Shown piece after piece: positions 44,831 to 56,395 of a stretch of DNA of 64,000 bases (its first letter is position 1; every line of letters starts with the position of its first letter). The stretch is taken from the NCBI RefSeq assembly GCF_027595985.1, contig NC_073303.1:331265679-331329678 (forward strand). Reading direction: 5' to 3'. The notes under the pieces are model-generated. The model saw only the letters and a program-made list of their open reading frames with translations, made no database searches and was not told the DNA's origin. Source of the stretch: Sorex araneus. Lineage: Eukaryota; Chordata; Mammalia; Eulipotyphla; Soricidae. Both the position numbers and the translations under genes were made by a program.

Positions 44831-46386
44831 TTTGTCAGTAATAGAAGAAATAAACATTAATATAATTTAAGTGCAAGGCAATAGAAATTCATAAATTATG
44901 AGTAAACTATTAATAGGATGTATTCCAAAAATAATGTTGAATCTTCTAAAGTTCTTAATATAGTTATGTAATACAAATTTGAAATTTCAGACAGACATAG
45001 ACAACATGCTGTTTAGGAACATACTTACATTGGTAGCTTAAACTATCAGGCTAAGTAGAAAATGATTACCATACACATAATTTTGCATTTTGAAAATAAC
45101 CCATAGTTTAGAGGAAGAGAAATATTGAGACAGACTAAAGGCATTGAATATTAATAGTACATTAACACTAGAAAATAAAACTGTGGAATCCTCCAGTGTT
45201 TTATTCTATGAATGTTTTAGAGCAGTGAGTATATATCAAGCATCGTGCTGGGTCTTGGAAGCAGCATGAGGATAAAGGAAAACTAGTTTGGGCGAGGCAT
45301 GAATGTGAGGTTGGGAGGCAAAAAGAAATAAGAAAAGGAAAGAAATCTAGCTCACAAGACTTGATTTGAACTTGGACACATCCTCAATGAAAATCCAAGG
45401 AACAACACTGAGATATAAAAAGCTAATAGTAACGGGAACAAAATACTGTAAAGTATAGTCTGCCTAACCTCAGAAGCAATTTATAATAAGCAAAGAACAG
45501 ATCAAGACTGAAGGAAGAAGCTGGAGTACAGAAAGGAAATGCTAAATCATGTGAATTTATCTTCATGTATCTAATAGGGAAAATAAAGAATTGCTATGTA
45601 GCCTTGAACATTTTATAATATATTAGTTTATATTATGTACTCATATGTATGAATTTAACATATTTTACCTGAAAATATTGAGTCTATTAAATTGCATGCT
45701 TAATAATGTTAATTTTTTATATTCAAAGTGCTTTAATCATTAAAGTTATTATACAAATAAAAAATACACAATGTTTTTCAATATTCCATGGAATGATTAA
45801 AATTTTTATCATACTTATTGTCATCTCTAAATAGTTTTTATTTTTAAAAAGTTGCAATAAGAATTAAAAATAAAAGAAACAAAGATATAATCAATAAAGT
45901 TGTTATCATTATATTAAACCAATTATTAGGTAATTATTGTGTAAAAAACATGCCAAAATCTTGATTATGTTTTAGTTATAAAACTACATTAATCACATTT
46001 ATCAGTACAAATTAATATATAGTTTTAAAAATAACTCCATGTTTATCAGTTTTCCAAGTTTAAGAAAATTCTCATCAATGAATTAGAAATAATTTTTATC
46101 ATAGAGCTGAACTGATATAAAAGATCTGGTTAGGAGAAAGATAGTCTTTAGTCTTATAAAGAGACTAGAGAAAAATTTAGTTGAAATGATTACATATGAA
46201 AATTAGTTTGATAATGTTATATTTTATTATAAGATAACACTGTTATGCTAATAAACTTTAAAATTTCAAATAGAATCCTCCAAATTTTCATGTGTCAAAT
46301 AATTTCTCTAAAATAAAGTCAGAAGCAAAATGACTTGTGGATATGGCTTTTTAAACTTTGAAGAAACTTCTAATTCCCATAGAATA
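44831..46386. other. Unassigned AT-rich DNA
   Basis: Around 45180-45270 (GTGAGTATATATCAAGCATCG, GCTGGGTCTTGGAAG) there is a hint of an ancient MIR/L2-type end, too weak to call. No gene seen. Confidence 0.4.
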
Positions 46387-46560
46387 TAGCACTGTAGCAC
46401 TGTTGTCCCATTGTTCATTGATTTGCTCGGGCGGGCACCAGTAATGTCTCCATTGTGAGATTTGTTGTTACTGTTTTTGGCATACTGAATACACCACAGG
46501 TAGCTTGCCAGGCTCTCCGAGAGGGACGGAGAAATTGAACCCGGGTTGGCCACGTGCAAA
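46387..46560 (-). mobile_element. RTE-tailed SINE, internally shortened and head-truncated
   Basis: Tail of the GCACTGTAGCACTG type, tail block TTTGCTCGGGCGGGCACC, but only one GCTTGCCAGGCTCT module followed directly by CCGAGAGGG. The segment between the two identical modules has been deleted. It stops in the head at GGCCACGTGCAAA. Confidence 0.82.
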
Positions 46561-46621
46561 TTACTGAAAAGCTTGATTTATTTTACAAAGGCTAAAATAA
46601 CTGAATCAATAAATCCTGACA

Positions 46622-46832
46622 GAGAGACAGAGACAGAGATAGAGAGAAGAACTATCTGCCATAAAGGTAGGTGGAGGGTAGGGGGTGGGAGAGAAACTGG
46701 GGTATTACAAATATTGGAAATATAAACTGCTGAAGGGATGGGTATTGGAACATTATATGACTGAAGCCCAATCATGAGCACCTTTGTAACTGTGTATCTC
46801 ACTGTGATTCAATTTAAAAAATAAAAATAAAT
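46622..46832 (+). mobile_element. 5'-truncated L1 3' UTR
   Basis: GAGAGACAGAGACAGAGATAG, GTAGGGGGTGGGAGAG, GATGGGTATTGGAACATT, GTATCTCACTGTGATTC and an A-rich tail. Flanking AAATCCTGACA (46611-46621) and GAATCCTGACA (46833-46843) form a probable target-site duplication. Confidence 0.82.
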
Positions 46833-46843
46833 GAATCCTGACA

Positions 46844-47803
46844 AAGATAACACAAAATCAAACCTGGAGAAACATTTCCTTTTTGAATATACATACAAAA
46901 AAAGGAAATATCCTATCACAATAAAGTTTGTTGGAAAGATTTTACTTGGAAAGGCCGTGCAAAACGACAGTGATGAACATGGAGATTGGAGTGGGAGATA
47001 ACCACAGAAGCTGTACTTAACAAAGAATAAAAATAAGAGATACTCACAATTTCATGCAGAAATACATAACCCAGCAAAAGAAGTTTCAGTGGAGTTGAGG
47101 TTAGTTTCCACCAAAAATTACTTGTTCATCATTCAGCAAATTGCCTAATGCGATTACTTTTAAGTGATTTTGAGATCATTGTCTCGCTTATTGATAGTTT
47201 GCTTCCGTGAGACAATCTACAATGCAGACCTAACTTAGAGAAGCCAGATAGTTCTAATTTCCATAATCATAGTTATGTATTACCATACTTCCTATACTAA
47301 TTTTAGTAATTTTCAAAGGTAAAAATTCAACCTTGACTTACAGAAAATAATGATTTGGGCTCCATCTCCACAAAATGGTCAGTTCAACTTTCCCAAGATG
47401 TACAGAGAAGGCCTTTTAAAATATGTCACTCTGGTATGCAGGACCATGTAGACCAAAGCCCTCCATGCTAAGGAGAGACTCTTTCCCTTTCTTCAAATCA
47501 CTTTGCCCTATTGCTAATCAAAGGACAAAGCTTGGTCCTCCTAATAACCTGGAAGAATGCATTGGGAAAGGAGCAGAAATAATCTAGGTGTTGATTTATC
47601 AGTGAACATGCACTTTCATTCTGAGAAAATTTTCCTTTTTACCTTTAGAATAGAGGTGAAGTCATCTACTCACATTAGGAAAATTCTCTTTGATCTCATT
47701 TCCAGATGCCTCCATGCCTAAGGGATGTTTATATCCTAGGACAGAGGTGTTTATATCCGTGGTTCACTCCATTTTAGAACTGTAAGCCATGTAAATTCTC
47801 CAC
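46844..47803. other. Unassigned non-coding DNA
   Basis: No gene or repeat recognised. Base composition is slightly less AT-rich than the neighbours. Confidence 0.4.
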
Positions 47804-48060
47804 TATCACTGTATCACTGTATCACTGTCATCCCATTGCTCATCGATTTGCTCGAGTGGACACCAGTAACATCTCCATTATAAGGCTTATTGTTACTGTT
47901 TTTGGCATGTTGAAAATGCCACGGGGAGCTTGTCAGGCTCTGCTGTGCGGGCAGGATACTCTTCGTAGCTTGCCGGGCTCTCCGAGAGGGTGGAGGAATC
48001 AAACCCGGGTCGGCCACATGCAAGGCGAATGCCCTACCCACTGTGCTATCGCTCCAACTC
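47804..48060 (-). mobile_element. RTE-tailed SINE with tRNA head
   Basis: A complete antisense copy: three ATCACTGT tail units, TCGATTTGCTCGAGTGGAC, both body modules, CCGAGAGGGTGGAGGAATC, GGTCGGCCACATGCAAGG and GTGCTATCGCTCCAACTC. The tail is among the most regular in the window. Confidence 0.92.
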
Positions 48061-48474
48061 AAATAGGTTATTAACTGTGGTCTTCTAAATCCTACTAAAT
48101 CTGATAGTTACTTGTTAATTCATCCAGTCCCATAAAAACCCAGAGGAGTGGAAGAATTTTCCCACCATCTCAACAACAGGTTAATAAGAAGTTTATGCAT
48201 AACCAAAACAACATTAAAACTAATAACAGGTCCCACATTACCAATCCAAATAAATTTAGACTTGATGCAACCACATACATTTTCTAATAACTGCTTCCCC
48301 CCCCACCTTTTTTTGTAATGAGAATAATCTGTAACTCTCCATAGAATTTGCACCAGCTGAAGTTTGTGAAATAAATCCAAAAACAGAAGGAGCTAGGTTA
48401 TCTAGATACAAGAATAGAGTTTGCTTGTCTCTCATCTCCTTCCCTTACCAGCCTCTGTTCCTTTACCTGTTGAT
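48061..48474. other. Unassigned non-coding DNA
   Basis: No gene or repeat recognised. Confidence 0.4.
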
Positions 48475-48555
48475 TCTCAAATGAATAAGTGATAGAGACA
48501 GGATTCAAACCCATGCTCTGTTTCTTGAATCTATATTCTGAACTGCTATACATAT
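48475..48555 (-). mobile_element. MIR fragment
   Basis: The complement of the MIR core: GATAGAGACAGGATTCAAACC, CATGCTCTGTTTCTTGAATC and CTGAACTGCTATAC. Short and diverged. Confidence 0.5.
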
Positions 48556-48639
48556 ACATCATCAAAAGTAAGTTCAATCACAAAAGCAAGCAATATATTT
48601 TCAACATCGCTTAGAGATACAATCCAAAACATTCGGCAT

Positions 48640-49096
48640 GGCTCACAAATCCTGCATATATTCTTACTCACCTCTCCACACAACTCATTTCACTCCCCGA
48701 ATCAGAGTACTGTTCGCTTTGTTGCAGCAAAACACCTATTATTCCCTCACTCTTCTGCCTCTAAAACTCACATGCGATTCCCTCTACCTTGTCCCTTATC
48801 TTCTTTATTTGATAATTTCTTTAGATAATTTAGAGCACAAATTAGATATTACTTCTTCAGGAAGTCTCTTCTGGCTCCTCTAAGACTGGGCTCTGTGCCA
48901 GATTAGGTCAAATGTGTTCACATAACATGTACAAAATTCTAATGATAAGGTTTGTTTGATTCCTCTTTATCTCCTTGCTGAGTATCTGCAGAGGTAGTTT
49001 AGGATTAATAAGCTCTTTAACACAAAGCAAGTGCCAACAAATATTGCCAGAATAATCAGTAACTTAGAGGATAGTAAATAAGGCAAATAAATGTTC
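48640..49096 (+). mobile_element. L2 (ancient LINE) 3' fragment
   Basis: Landmarks in L2 order: CTATTATTCCCTCACTCTTCTG, GATATTACTTCTTCAGGAAG, CTCTTCTGGCTCCTCTAAG, TTTATCTCCTTGCTGAG and a closing TAGTAAATAAGGCAAATAAATG. Diverged as expected; no frame. Confidence 0.6.
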
Positions 49097-49239
49097 ACAT
49101 TGTAAGTAGAGGACTCTGCTTCAAAGAGCCACATTGTTTTTGTGGAAAGACTGAACTTAAAATAATAATTTGCTAAAAGTTAGATGTATCTCCCACACAA
49201 AATTCCTGATATGAGTACTAGTGTTTTCATTACCCTGGT

Positions 49240-49418
49240 CGTTTTGTTGGTTGTTTTGTTGTTGTTATTGTTTGCATTTTTTAGCAAGTGGGCAGCTGGC
49301 ATTGCTCAGGTACCACTTCTAGCAGTGCTCTGGGGACCATGCACAGTGTTAGGAATCAAACTAGGTGATCCACTGACAGAGCAAGTTTTTTTACTCTCAT
49401 ACTACCTCACCAGGCCTA
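49240..49418 (-). mobile_element. Old SOR-type SINE with (GTT)n tail
   Basis: The left end is a TTGTTGTTGTTATTG-like run. The body reads CTGGCATTGCTCAGGTACC and GTGCTCTGGGGACCATG, and the head remnant ACTACCTCACCAGGCC. Confidence 0.65.
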
Positions 49419-49431
49419 CAATGCTGTTTTT

Positions 49432-50365
49432 CCCTTTAGTTTTTCAATTAATCATGATTTACAATACTGTTAATTGTAGTTTCATGCATATATTATTCCA
49501 AAATTATACCATCATCATTGTGTCCATCCACTTCTGCCCATCAATGTATCAAGGGCATATCCTATTTACTTCCCTCCCCTCCCACAATATGCTCAGTTCT
49601 TTAGACCTACTCTCCAATTCTGTTACCTTTGAGAATTTATTGCTACCTTACTGTGTATTATTATATTCCATATATGAGATAGATCATTCTATATCTTTCC
49701 TGCTCCTTCTGACTGACTTCACTCAGCAGAATACCTTCTAGTTACATCCAAAATGTGACAATTACATGATTTCATCTTTTCTTATAGTGGAGTAGGGTTC
49801 TACTGTGTGCATATAATTGTATGTACAGTTACTTTGTCTACTCGTCTATTCTTGAGCACCTGAACTGTTTCCCTTCCTGGATATTGCGAAGAGTGCTGCA
49901 ATAAGCATAAAAACACAATGTCTTTTTGAAATAATGATTTTGGGTTCATGGGCTAGATGCCAAGAGGTGGAACTTGGGGACATATAGAAGCTCAATTCTT
50001 AAGTTTTTGAGAAATGTCCATACTGTTTTTCATAGGTACTAACCCAATCAATGCTCCAGCCAATAGTAGATGAGATATCCCTTTTACATATAGCTATGCC
50101 AGCACTGGTTGTTTCTATTCTTTTTGATCTGGGTTAGTCTCACTTGTGTGAGGTGATATCTCATTGTTTTTTGATTTGTAGTTCCCTTATGTTAAGTGAT
50201 GAAGAGCACTTTTCTATATACTAATTGTCTACCTATACATCTTCTTTGGGGAAATGTATATTTAGCTTTTCTTTCCCATTTTATGAAAGGTTTTTTCACT
50301 GATTTTTAAGGTTTGCATGTTCTTTATAAGCTATATTTCTTAAATGTACATTTGTAGCAAAGAAG
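49432..50365 (-). mobile_element. L1 ORF2 end and 3' UTR, antisense, older subfamily
   Basis: Complement landmarks: CTGACTGACTTCACTCAGC, AGAGTGCTGCAATAAGCAT, TTGAGAAATGTCCATACTG, GTGTGAGGTGATATCTCATTG and TTCTTTATAAGCTATATTTC. About 0.9 kb. A 185-codon plus frame (49184-49741) is an antisense chance frame across a SINE and this L1. Confidence 0.8.
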
Positions 50366-51424
50366 AATCCCTAGTCACTATGGTAGACACCAAATACTCA
50401 GTACCTTGACTCAAGAGAAATGTTACTCCCAATACATAAAAGGTAAAGCATTTCCATACTTGGTAACTAAGCTTGCTTTGGTACTCATTAACAAACCCCA
50501 CTCTTATTTACTCTACTCTCTTGATCTAAAAGAGTAGAGCTGCCTGCCAAAAATCATTACTAATCTATTCATTGTGACATAAGTAATATGAAACCCAAAT
50601 ACAGAATCTTTAAAGAATTTTGGACAAGAAATTGGAACAGAATATGAAGTCATTCCATACTACATAATGTTTACAAAATTTCTGGACTATTTCCTTGTAT
50701 TAATGATTAATCTCTTAAAAGATATTCCTCTTGTTTGAAGAGTAAATTCTTGTCAGAGAAATAATTGGTAAAAAAAGAGATATTTTTCAGTTTAACTCTT
50801 CTAGCATAAATTTCAGCATTATTAGTCAAACAAATCTTTTCACTGAACCTGGCAGAATTTATTCATTGATATCCAAAAAATTGTATGCCTTCTCTTTGTT
50901 GTCACACCAATCTCTCCCACTTAAGAAGTAAATTAAGATATAAAGTCATTGAACTTTCTAAAGTTAGAAAAAAATCTCTGCAGGGCAGAGTAAACCTTTA
51001 GCAAAATTTCTTCAATTTCACTACAGTTTGATAATTTCTAAAATTCAAGAGACTATAATTTTCTAAAGCACTGTAATTTAATCGCTATTTCCTTAAAGAT
51101 AAATTTTAGGTTATATGGTTTATCAGTCTCAGAAATTTCATGAGTCCCCGATCAAAATTACACTTAATGAATCATCTGATTAGTGCCTGGTGAGAAATTC
51201 AACTGAACAATAGTGTCAGGATAATTGAAGCTCAATGATTAATGTGTTTTGTAAGTTTTTCTTGTGCAATGTCAATATTTCAGGTAATGTGCCATTCAAA
51301 TTTTAAAACATAAATCACCTGCTTTTCAAAAGTGATATGCACTTTCACTGCAATGGGGGAATTAATTTTAGTCTTATTTCAAGCCCAAACGTGACCAACT
51401 TTTTATTAAAAATTACCATGAACT
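50366..51424. other. Unassigned AT-rich DNA
   Basis: No gene or repeat recognised. Confidence 0.45.
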
Positions 51425-51664
51425 TGGGGCTGGAGCGATAGCACAGCAGGTAAGGCATTTGCCTGGGTTCAGTTCCTCTGTCCCTCTTGGAGAGCCTGGC
51501 AAGGTACCGAGAGTATCCCGCCCACACGGCAGAGCCTGGCAAGCTACCTGTGGCATATTCAATATGCCAAAAACAGTAACAACAAGTCTCACAATGGAGA
51601 CATTACTGGTGCCCACTCGAGCAAATAGATGAACAGGAGAACAGTGCTACAGTTCAACAGTGCT
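51425..51664 (+). mobile_element. RTE-tailed SINE with tRNA head
   Basis: A sense copy with head GGGGCTGGAGCGATAGCACAG, a small deletion that removes the CGCGGCCGACC part, both body modules, AACAAGTCTCACAATGG joint, and an ACAGTGCT-type tail. Confidence 0.88.
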
Positions 51665-51676
51665 ATTGTTCTTATG

Positions 51677-51839
51677 GCATATCGAATACGCCACGGATAG
51701 CCTGCCAGGCTCTGCCCTGTGGGCGGGATACTCTCAGTAGCCAAAAACAGTAACAACAAGTCTCACAATGGAGACGTTACTGGTGGCCGCTCGAGCAAAT
51801 CAATGAGCAACAGGATGACAGTAATATAGTGATACAGTG
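51677..51839 (+). mobile_element. RTE-tailed SINE with 5' inversion
   Basis: Positions 51677-51740 are the body in complement (GGCATATCGAATACGCC to CTCTCAGTAG). From 51741 the rest runs forward (CCAAAAACAGTAACAACAAG to the ATACAGTG tail). The joint lies exactly where the halves are contiguous in intact copies. A perfect 12-bp target-site duplication ATTGTTCTTATG (51665-51676 and 51840-51851) encloses both halves, proving one insertion. Confidence 0.93.
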
Positions 51840-51851
51840 ATTGTTCTTATG

Positions 51852-52267
51852 AAATAAATGACTTTTTAGTAAAATTAAATTCTCTATGTGCTAAATAGTT
51901 GCTTACACGTTGTTAAGTGAACTTTTTTAAAAAAATCTCTAACTTTTGACTAATTCTCACAAAGGTATTAGAGTTTTGGTTTAGTTTAGTTCTGAGTTTC
52001 TTTGTTCATAAAAGATAAGGACCTTAGACTTATTGATTTGAAACTGAATTCAGGAATATAGGAATACAAAATATTCTAACAAACTGAAAAGAGTAAAGAA
52101 ATTTAAGCAAAAGAATTCAACAATTATTACTAACAAATACTCTATTCACTGTCCTAGGCATATTCAGATTTGATACAGATGGCAATTCGTGGGTTATGCT
52201 GGAATGATTATAATTAGTAGTGTACAATAACATGGTTAAATGGGCATTTTAAAAATTTAGTCAGTGT
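51852..52267. other. Unassigned AT-rich DNA
   Basis: No gene or repeat recognised. Confidence 0.45.
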
Positions 52268-52620
52268 GAAATTATAGTTATTAATGGTTGCATTTCAGGC
52301 ATACAATGTTTCAACACTGAACCCTTCACGAGTGTCCACTTTTCTCCACAATTCCACGCCCCCCACCAAGTTTTGCCTCCCACCCACCAGTGTGCCTCTA
52401 CAAGAGGTGCTTTTTTGATTTGATACCTAAGTTTCTGTATTGCAATTTACAGTCCTGTTGCTAATGGGGTTTTGCACATAGCACTTTATCACCTTTCAGC
52501 ACCACTTCCTCCTGCTGGGTTCACATTTCCTTCCTCATAGCTGTGGACCCCTCCTTGTCTTGTGCCGCATCACCCAATTTCCGAAGGAGGTATCTTTCCC
52601 ACTGAGGACTAGTTCTCATG
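52268..52620 (-). mobile_element. L1 3' UTR, antisense
   Basis: TTTCAGGCATACAATGTTTC, CCTTCACGAGTGTCCAC, CCCACCCACCAGTGTGCC and a GTCCTGTTGCTAATGGGG segment. It shares its layout with 58595-58900, so both belong to one L1 3' UTR subfamily. Confidence 0.7.
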
Positions 52621-53962
52621 GGGTTCACATTATCTCTGGGCATTTGTTATTCTGCTATTATATTGATTTATATACTGACTACGAGAGATAAATATGCTTT
52701 CTTTTGATTAATCATATATCTTTCTGAGTTCTAAGAAGCTTTTTTTTTATTTAAAATATCTGAAACGTATGCCAGTAGCTAAATGAAATCTACATATTTA
52801 GTAGTTTATAAAGAACTGGCAATATTGATAACTTTCCATTATTTATCTTCATTAATGTTTTTTAATTTTCATAAAAATGTATGTTAAAACTAGTTTACCT
52901 TAAACTTTGCTATGACTGAAATCACTTTATTTTGTATTTCTTCAGCATTGCTATTTCAATCCAACATTCTATTAATATCAAGTTTAACTTTTGGCAGTGA
53001 ATTTATGCTAATCTTTTATAAATTGTTCCTAAGCCTCTCGTGAATATCAATAATATTTCAAAATAATTTTAATTGAAATAGCATTTGTTATAGTATGAAG
53101 TCATAGTTTATGAATTTCAACATCTTCTTATTTTATTTACTTGAGGACACACTAGTAACAATCATGTGTCTCTGTAATATTTTTTTCCTTATTCTAATGA
53201 GTTGATTTTGGAATTTTTATATATTTACAGCCTTAATTAAAAACACAAATTAAATTGTAGCCTATTATTTAACTTAATCTCTATCAACAACATAAGAAAA
53301 TTTATATCCTTTAATAAATGTATGTCTCCACATTAAAATATTATTTATTATCTCCACATTTGAATACAAAAGTATGCACGTCTATATCCAATGATTTCAA
53401 ATTCTTTCTCTACTATACAATTTTAATTTATTATATATTTGTTGGCAGAAGAGTTAGCATAAAATGACTTGTTACATAAAGATTTTGTGTAATGTAATAA
53501 TGAAACAGCTTATTCAACTATTAAAGAATACATTACCAGTTATTAAGGAATGCATGTTATCACATGTACAAAACTATATGTTTTGATAGATGATAAAATA
53601 TCAATCAGCTATAAGCAACTCTATTAAGTAACATGATGAATTTCACTTAAATGTTATCACTAACTTGTTTAATAATTTGTTCTTTTCAACACTGAATTTT
53701 CATTCAAAATTTGTTGATGATCCTCAATAAGATTATAATTTTTATAAACACAACAAACAGAATAAATATTTATTTTTGTCATTTGCCTATGCTTTTGAAA
53801 ACACTGATTATGTTCATGACAACATTAAAAATAACATTTTTGTTCTGGAAAATTGGGAAAAATTGCTAACCATACTACCAATGCTCATTATCTAATTATT
53901 CTGCTTTGACTTTGGCTTCCAGAAACAAATAAGGTAAGTTTCTAAGTTTTCTAAAATATCAA
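52621..53962. other. Unassigned AT-rich DNA
   Basis: No gene or repeat recognised. Confidence 0.45.
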
Positions 53963-54136
53963 TGAGGCAGCTGGAGGTCTAGAATAAAAGGTAAGGTGTT
54001 TGCTTGCATGCAGCCAATCTAGGTTCCATCACTGGCACCCCATGTGGCTCCACGAGCCTTCCAAAAGTTAGCCCTAGTACAGAGCCAGAAGTAAGCCCTG
54101 AGCACTGCCAAGTGTGAACCTCTGCCTGCAAAAAGC
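53963..54136 (+). mobile_element. SOR-type SINE, diverged
   Basis: GGCAGCTGGAGGTCTAGAATA head, GTTTGCTTGCATGCAGCC, GGCACCCCATGTGGCTCC and GAGCACTGCCAAGTGTG. It abuts an antisense RTE SINE on its right. Confidence 0.75.
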
Positions 54137-54137
54137 C

Positions 54138-54379
54138 GTCACTGTCATCCCATTGCTCATCAATTTGTTTGAGCGGGCACCAGTAAGGTCTCTCACTGTG
54201 AACTTACTGTTACTGTTTTTGGCATATCCAATAAGCCACAGGTAGCTTGCCAGGCTCTGCCGTGCAGGCGAGATACTCTTGGTAGCTTGCTGGGCTCTCC
54301 GAGAAGGGCGGAGGAATCAAACACAGGTCAGCTGCATGAAAGGCGAATGCCCTACCACTGTGCTATCACTCCAGCACCC
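54138..54379 (-). mobile_element. RTE-tailed SINE with tRNA head
   Basis: A full antisense copy: GTCACTGTCATCCCATTG, TTTGTTTGAGCGGGCACC, both body modules, GGAGGAATCAAACACAGG, and head complement GTGCTATCACTCCAGC. Little remains of its tail repeat. Confidence 0.88.
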
Positions 54380-56333
54380 CAAAAAACTGAAAATTGAAAA
54401 ATTTGATATCAATGATACCTAATAATAGATCCAGAAAACTTTATATTTTCGCTAATTTAATTTTGATTATTGATCATAGCTTTATTCTAAAGTTAATTTA
54501 AATATAACCTTGCTATAAAGGGATTTTAAAATTTTTAGTTTACATGCACAATATTGTGATATTTTATTCAGATGACCATTAGTATGTTTATTGCATACAT
54601 TTGGTCTTTGTCCTTGATCCCTAACTTACCTTTCTAAAGTTTAAAGTTTTGTTAGCACTAAGAATGATAAAGGTGGCATTCACATTAACAAGGACACATT
54701 TATAAAGAACCTAAGGATGGGTGTGGTTGCTTATGATGAAAAAATATATGATCTTTACCTCTCTTAGGGAGTGTTCGTTGAGTTCATCACTCACAATTGT
54801 GTTAAGAAACTTTAATAAAACTCAAAAAGACGGTTTAGAGAGCTTCAAGATTGCTGAACATATGAAATATTAGAAAAGTGGCACATTCAGGAATAGCATG
54901 GCATCTCTGCTATTATCTTGTCCTATCTCTTATCAGTTTGTTTCTGAGTCATTGTTTTACAATAAAGTGATAGCATCTCTAGTTAATAGCCATTTGGCCA
55001 AAAGTACAAGAAACATGTGTTCAAAAATACAAGTATAAGAAACAATCTTGACTTGTAACTAGGGCCTGAGAGTTAAAGTCTGATTATAGCCCATAATCTG
55101 TGGCTTTTCAGAAGCCCAGTTAGAACCTTTAACTTTTATCTGGCATGAGGGTTTAGGAGGTGGATAGCCTTTGGAGGCTGAACTCTTACCTTGTGGAATC
55201 TGATGTTGCTTCTGGGTAGCAATGTCAGAACTAGTTATAAATTATAGGCTCCCTAACTGGTGTCCCAAGAGTTCATTTTTAATGTAGGAGAAAAGTTCCT
55301 TTATAAGCAGAACACAAGCATTGAACACCACCACCCTCTCTGCCCACCACCACCACCGAATCCTACTATAAAAGATGGAAATAAGAAGTAGAAGATATTC
55401 TAAGACAATATTCTACTGAAGGAAGATTCAAAAGAGATTGAGTATCTGCTACTACCAGGTTCTACTCATGACCAGATAGACCCAAACTGTTAGAGTGTTA
55501 GGGAGGGAAGAGTCACCTCCCCACCATCGAATGCCCAACCAGGATACTGCCCAGTATCCAAACAGAAAAGGTGACTTCATTTGCTTAAAGGGGAAATAAC
55601 AGAAATTTCCTGCCAAAGCATTGTAAAGACAGGAACTTTGGAGAAGAGACTTTACCCATTCTGGAGCATGAACCAAGCCCTCTGTGCACACAGTAACCTT
55701 AACACATTATAAAGTAATATGCATTGCTTTTTCTGCAGCACAATTCCCTACCTACTTAACTCCTGGGTTTCACTCAGTCAACTGTGCGAGGCAGAGAAAG
55801 GGGACCTAAATAGCAACGTTTGCAGCAAAGAAACTTGTGGAAGATGAAGGTTTGGGTGAAATCTTCATAAGTAGATGCTAAGGAGGAGGGGGATTACATT
55901 CTAAATCCCTTGAAAACCCCCTCTTCTGAACCCAGTGGCTGATTTTGGGGTCAGAATCATCTCAGTCCTAAGACTCTGGAGTGTTCTGCTCTGCAACAAA
56001 CTTCTGTTTCCTTATTTATTTTTGGTTTGAATTCTTCTCACAGGAAGCAAGAATGAAGGAAGTTAGGAAGCGGACACTGGCCCTGGCAACAGCAGAGGGG
56101 TCTAATCTAGTTTATTTCACAATCTGGACAAATTATGCTACAACTTTATCAGAGAAAAGGGGAATAAATTAAATCATTATTAAAAGTATCTCAAATCAAG
56201 GAAACTAGAAGAATCCTAAGAATTATACTGGATAAAAGTCATCTAGGTGGTTAAATGAGGATAAGCATTGGTATCACATGAATTAAATGGTTATATTAGC
56301 AGTAAATTCAGAAAACCTGTCATGATAAATCTA
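54380..56333. other. Unassigned non-coding DNA
   Basis: About 2 kb with a short CCACCA-rich run (55328-55359). The part 55100-55960 is less AT-rich than average. A 79-codon antisense frame at 55452-55691 shows no domain. I cannot rule out a regulatory element. Confidence 0.4.
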
Positions 56334-56395
56334 GGGTTGGCTGCATGCCAGGTCAGCACCTTGCACCCCTCCTATATTATCTTTCATGTCCCCTC
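56334..56395 (-). mobile_element. SINE head fragment, antisense
   Basis: GGTTGGCTGCATGCCAGGTC and CAGCACCTTGCACCCC follow the complement of the SOR head. Very short. Confidence 0.35.

Noticed and set aside
47804-47835. Short regular repeats (ATCACTGT) resembling a repeat array
   Set aside because: They are the complement of the RTE/SINE tail repeat. A CRISPR array is excluded by the mammalian context and the lack of spacers.
49184-49741. A 185-codon plus-strand frame
   Set aside because: It crosses an antisense SINE into an antisense L1; chance frame.
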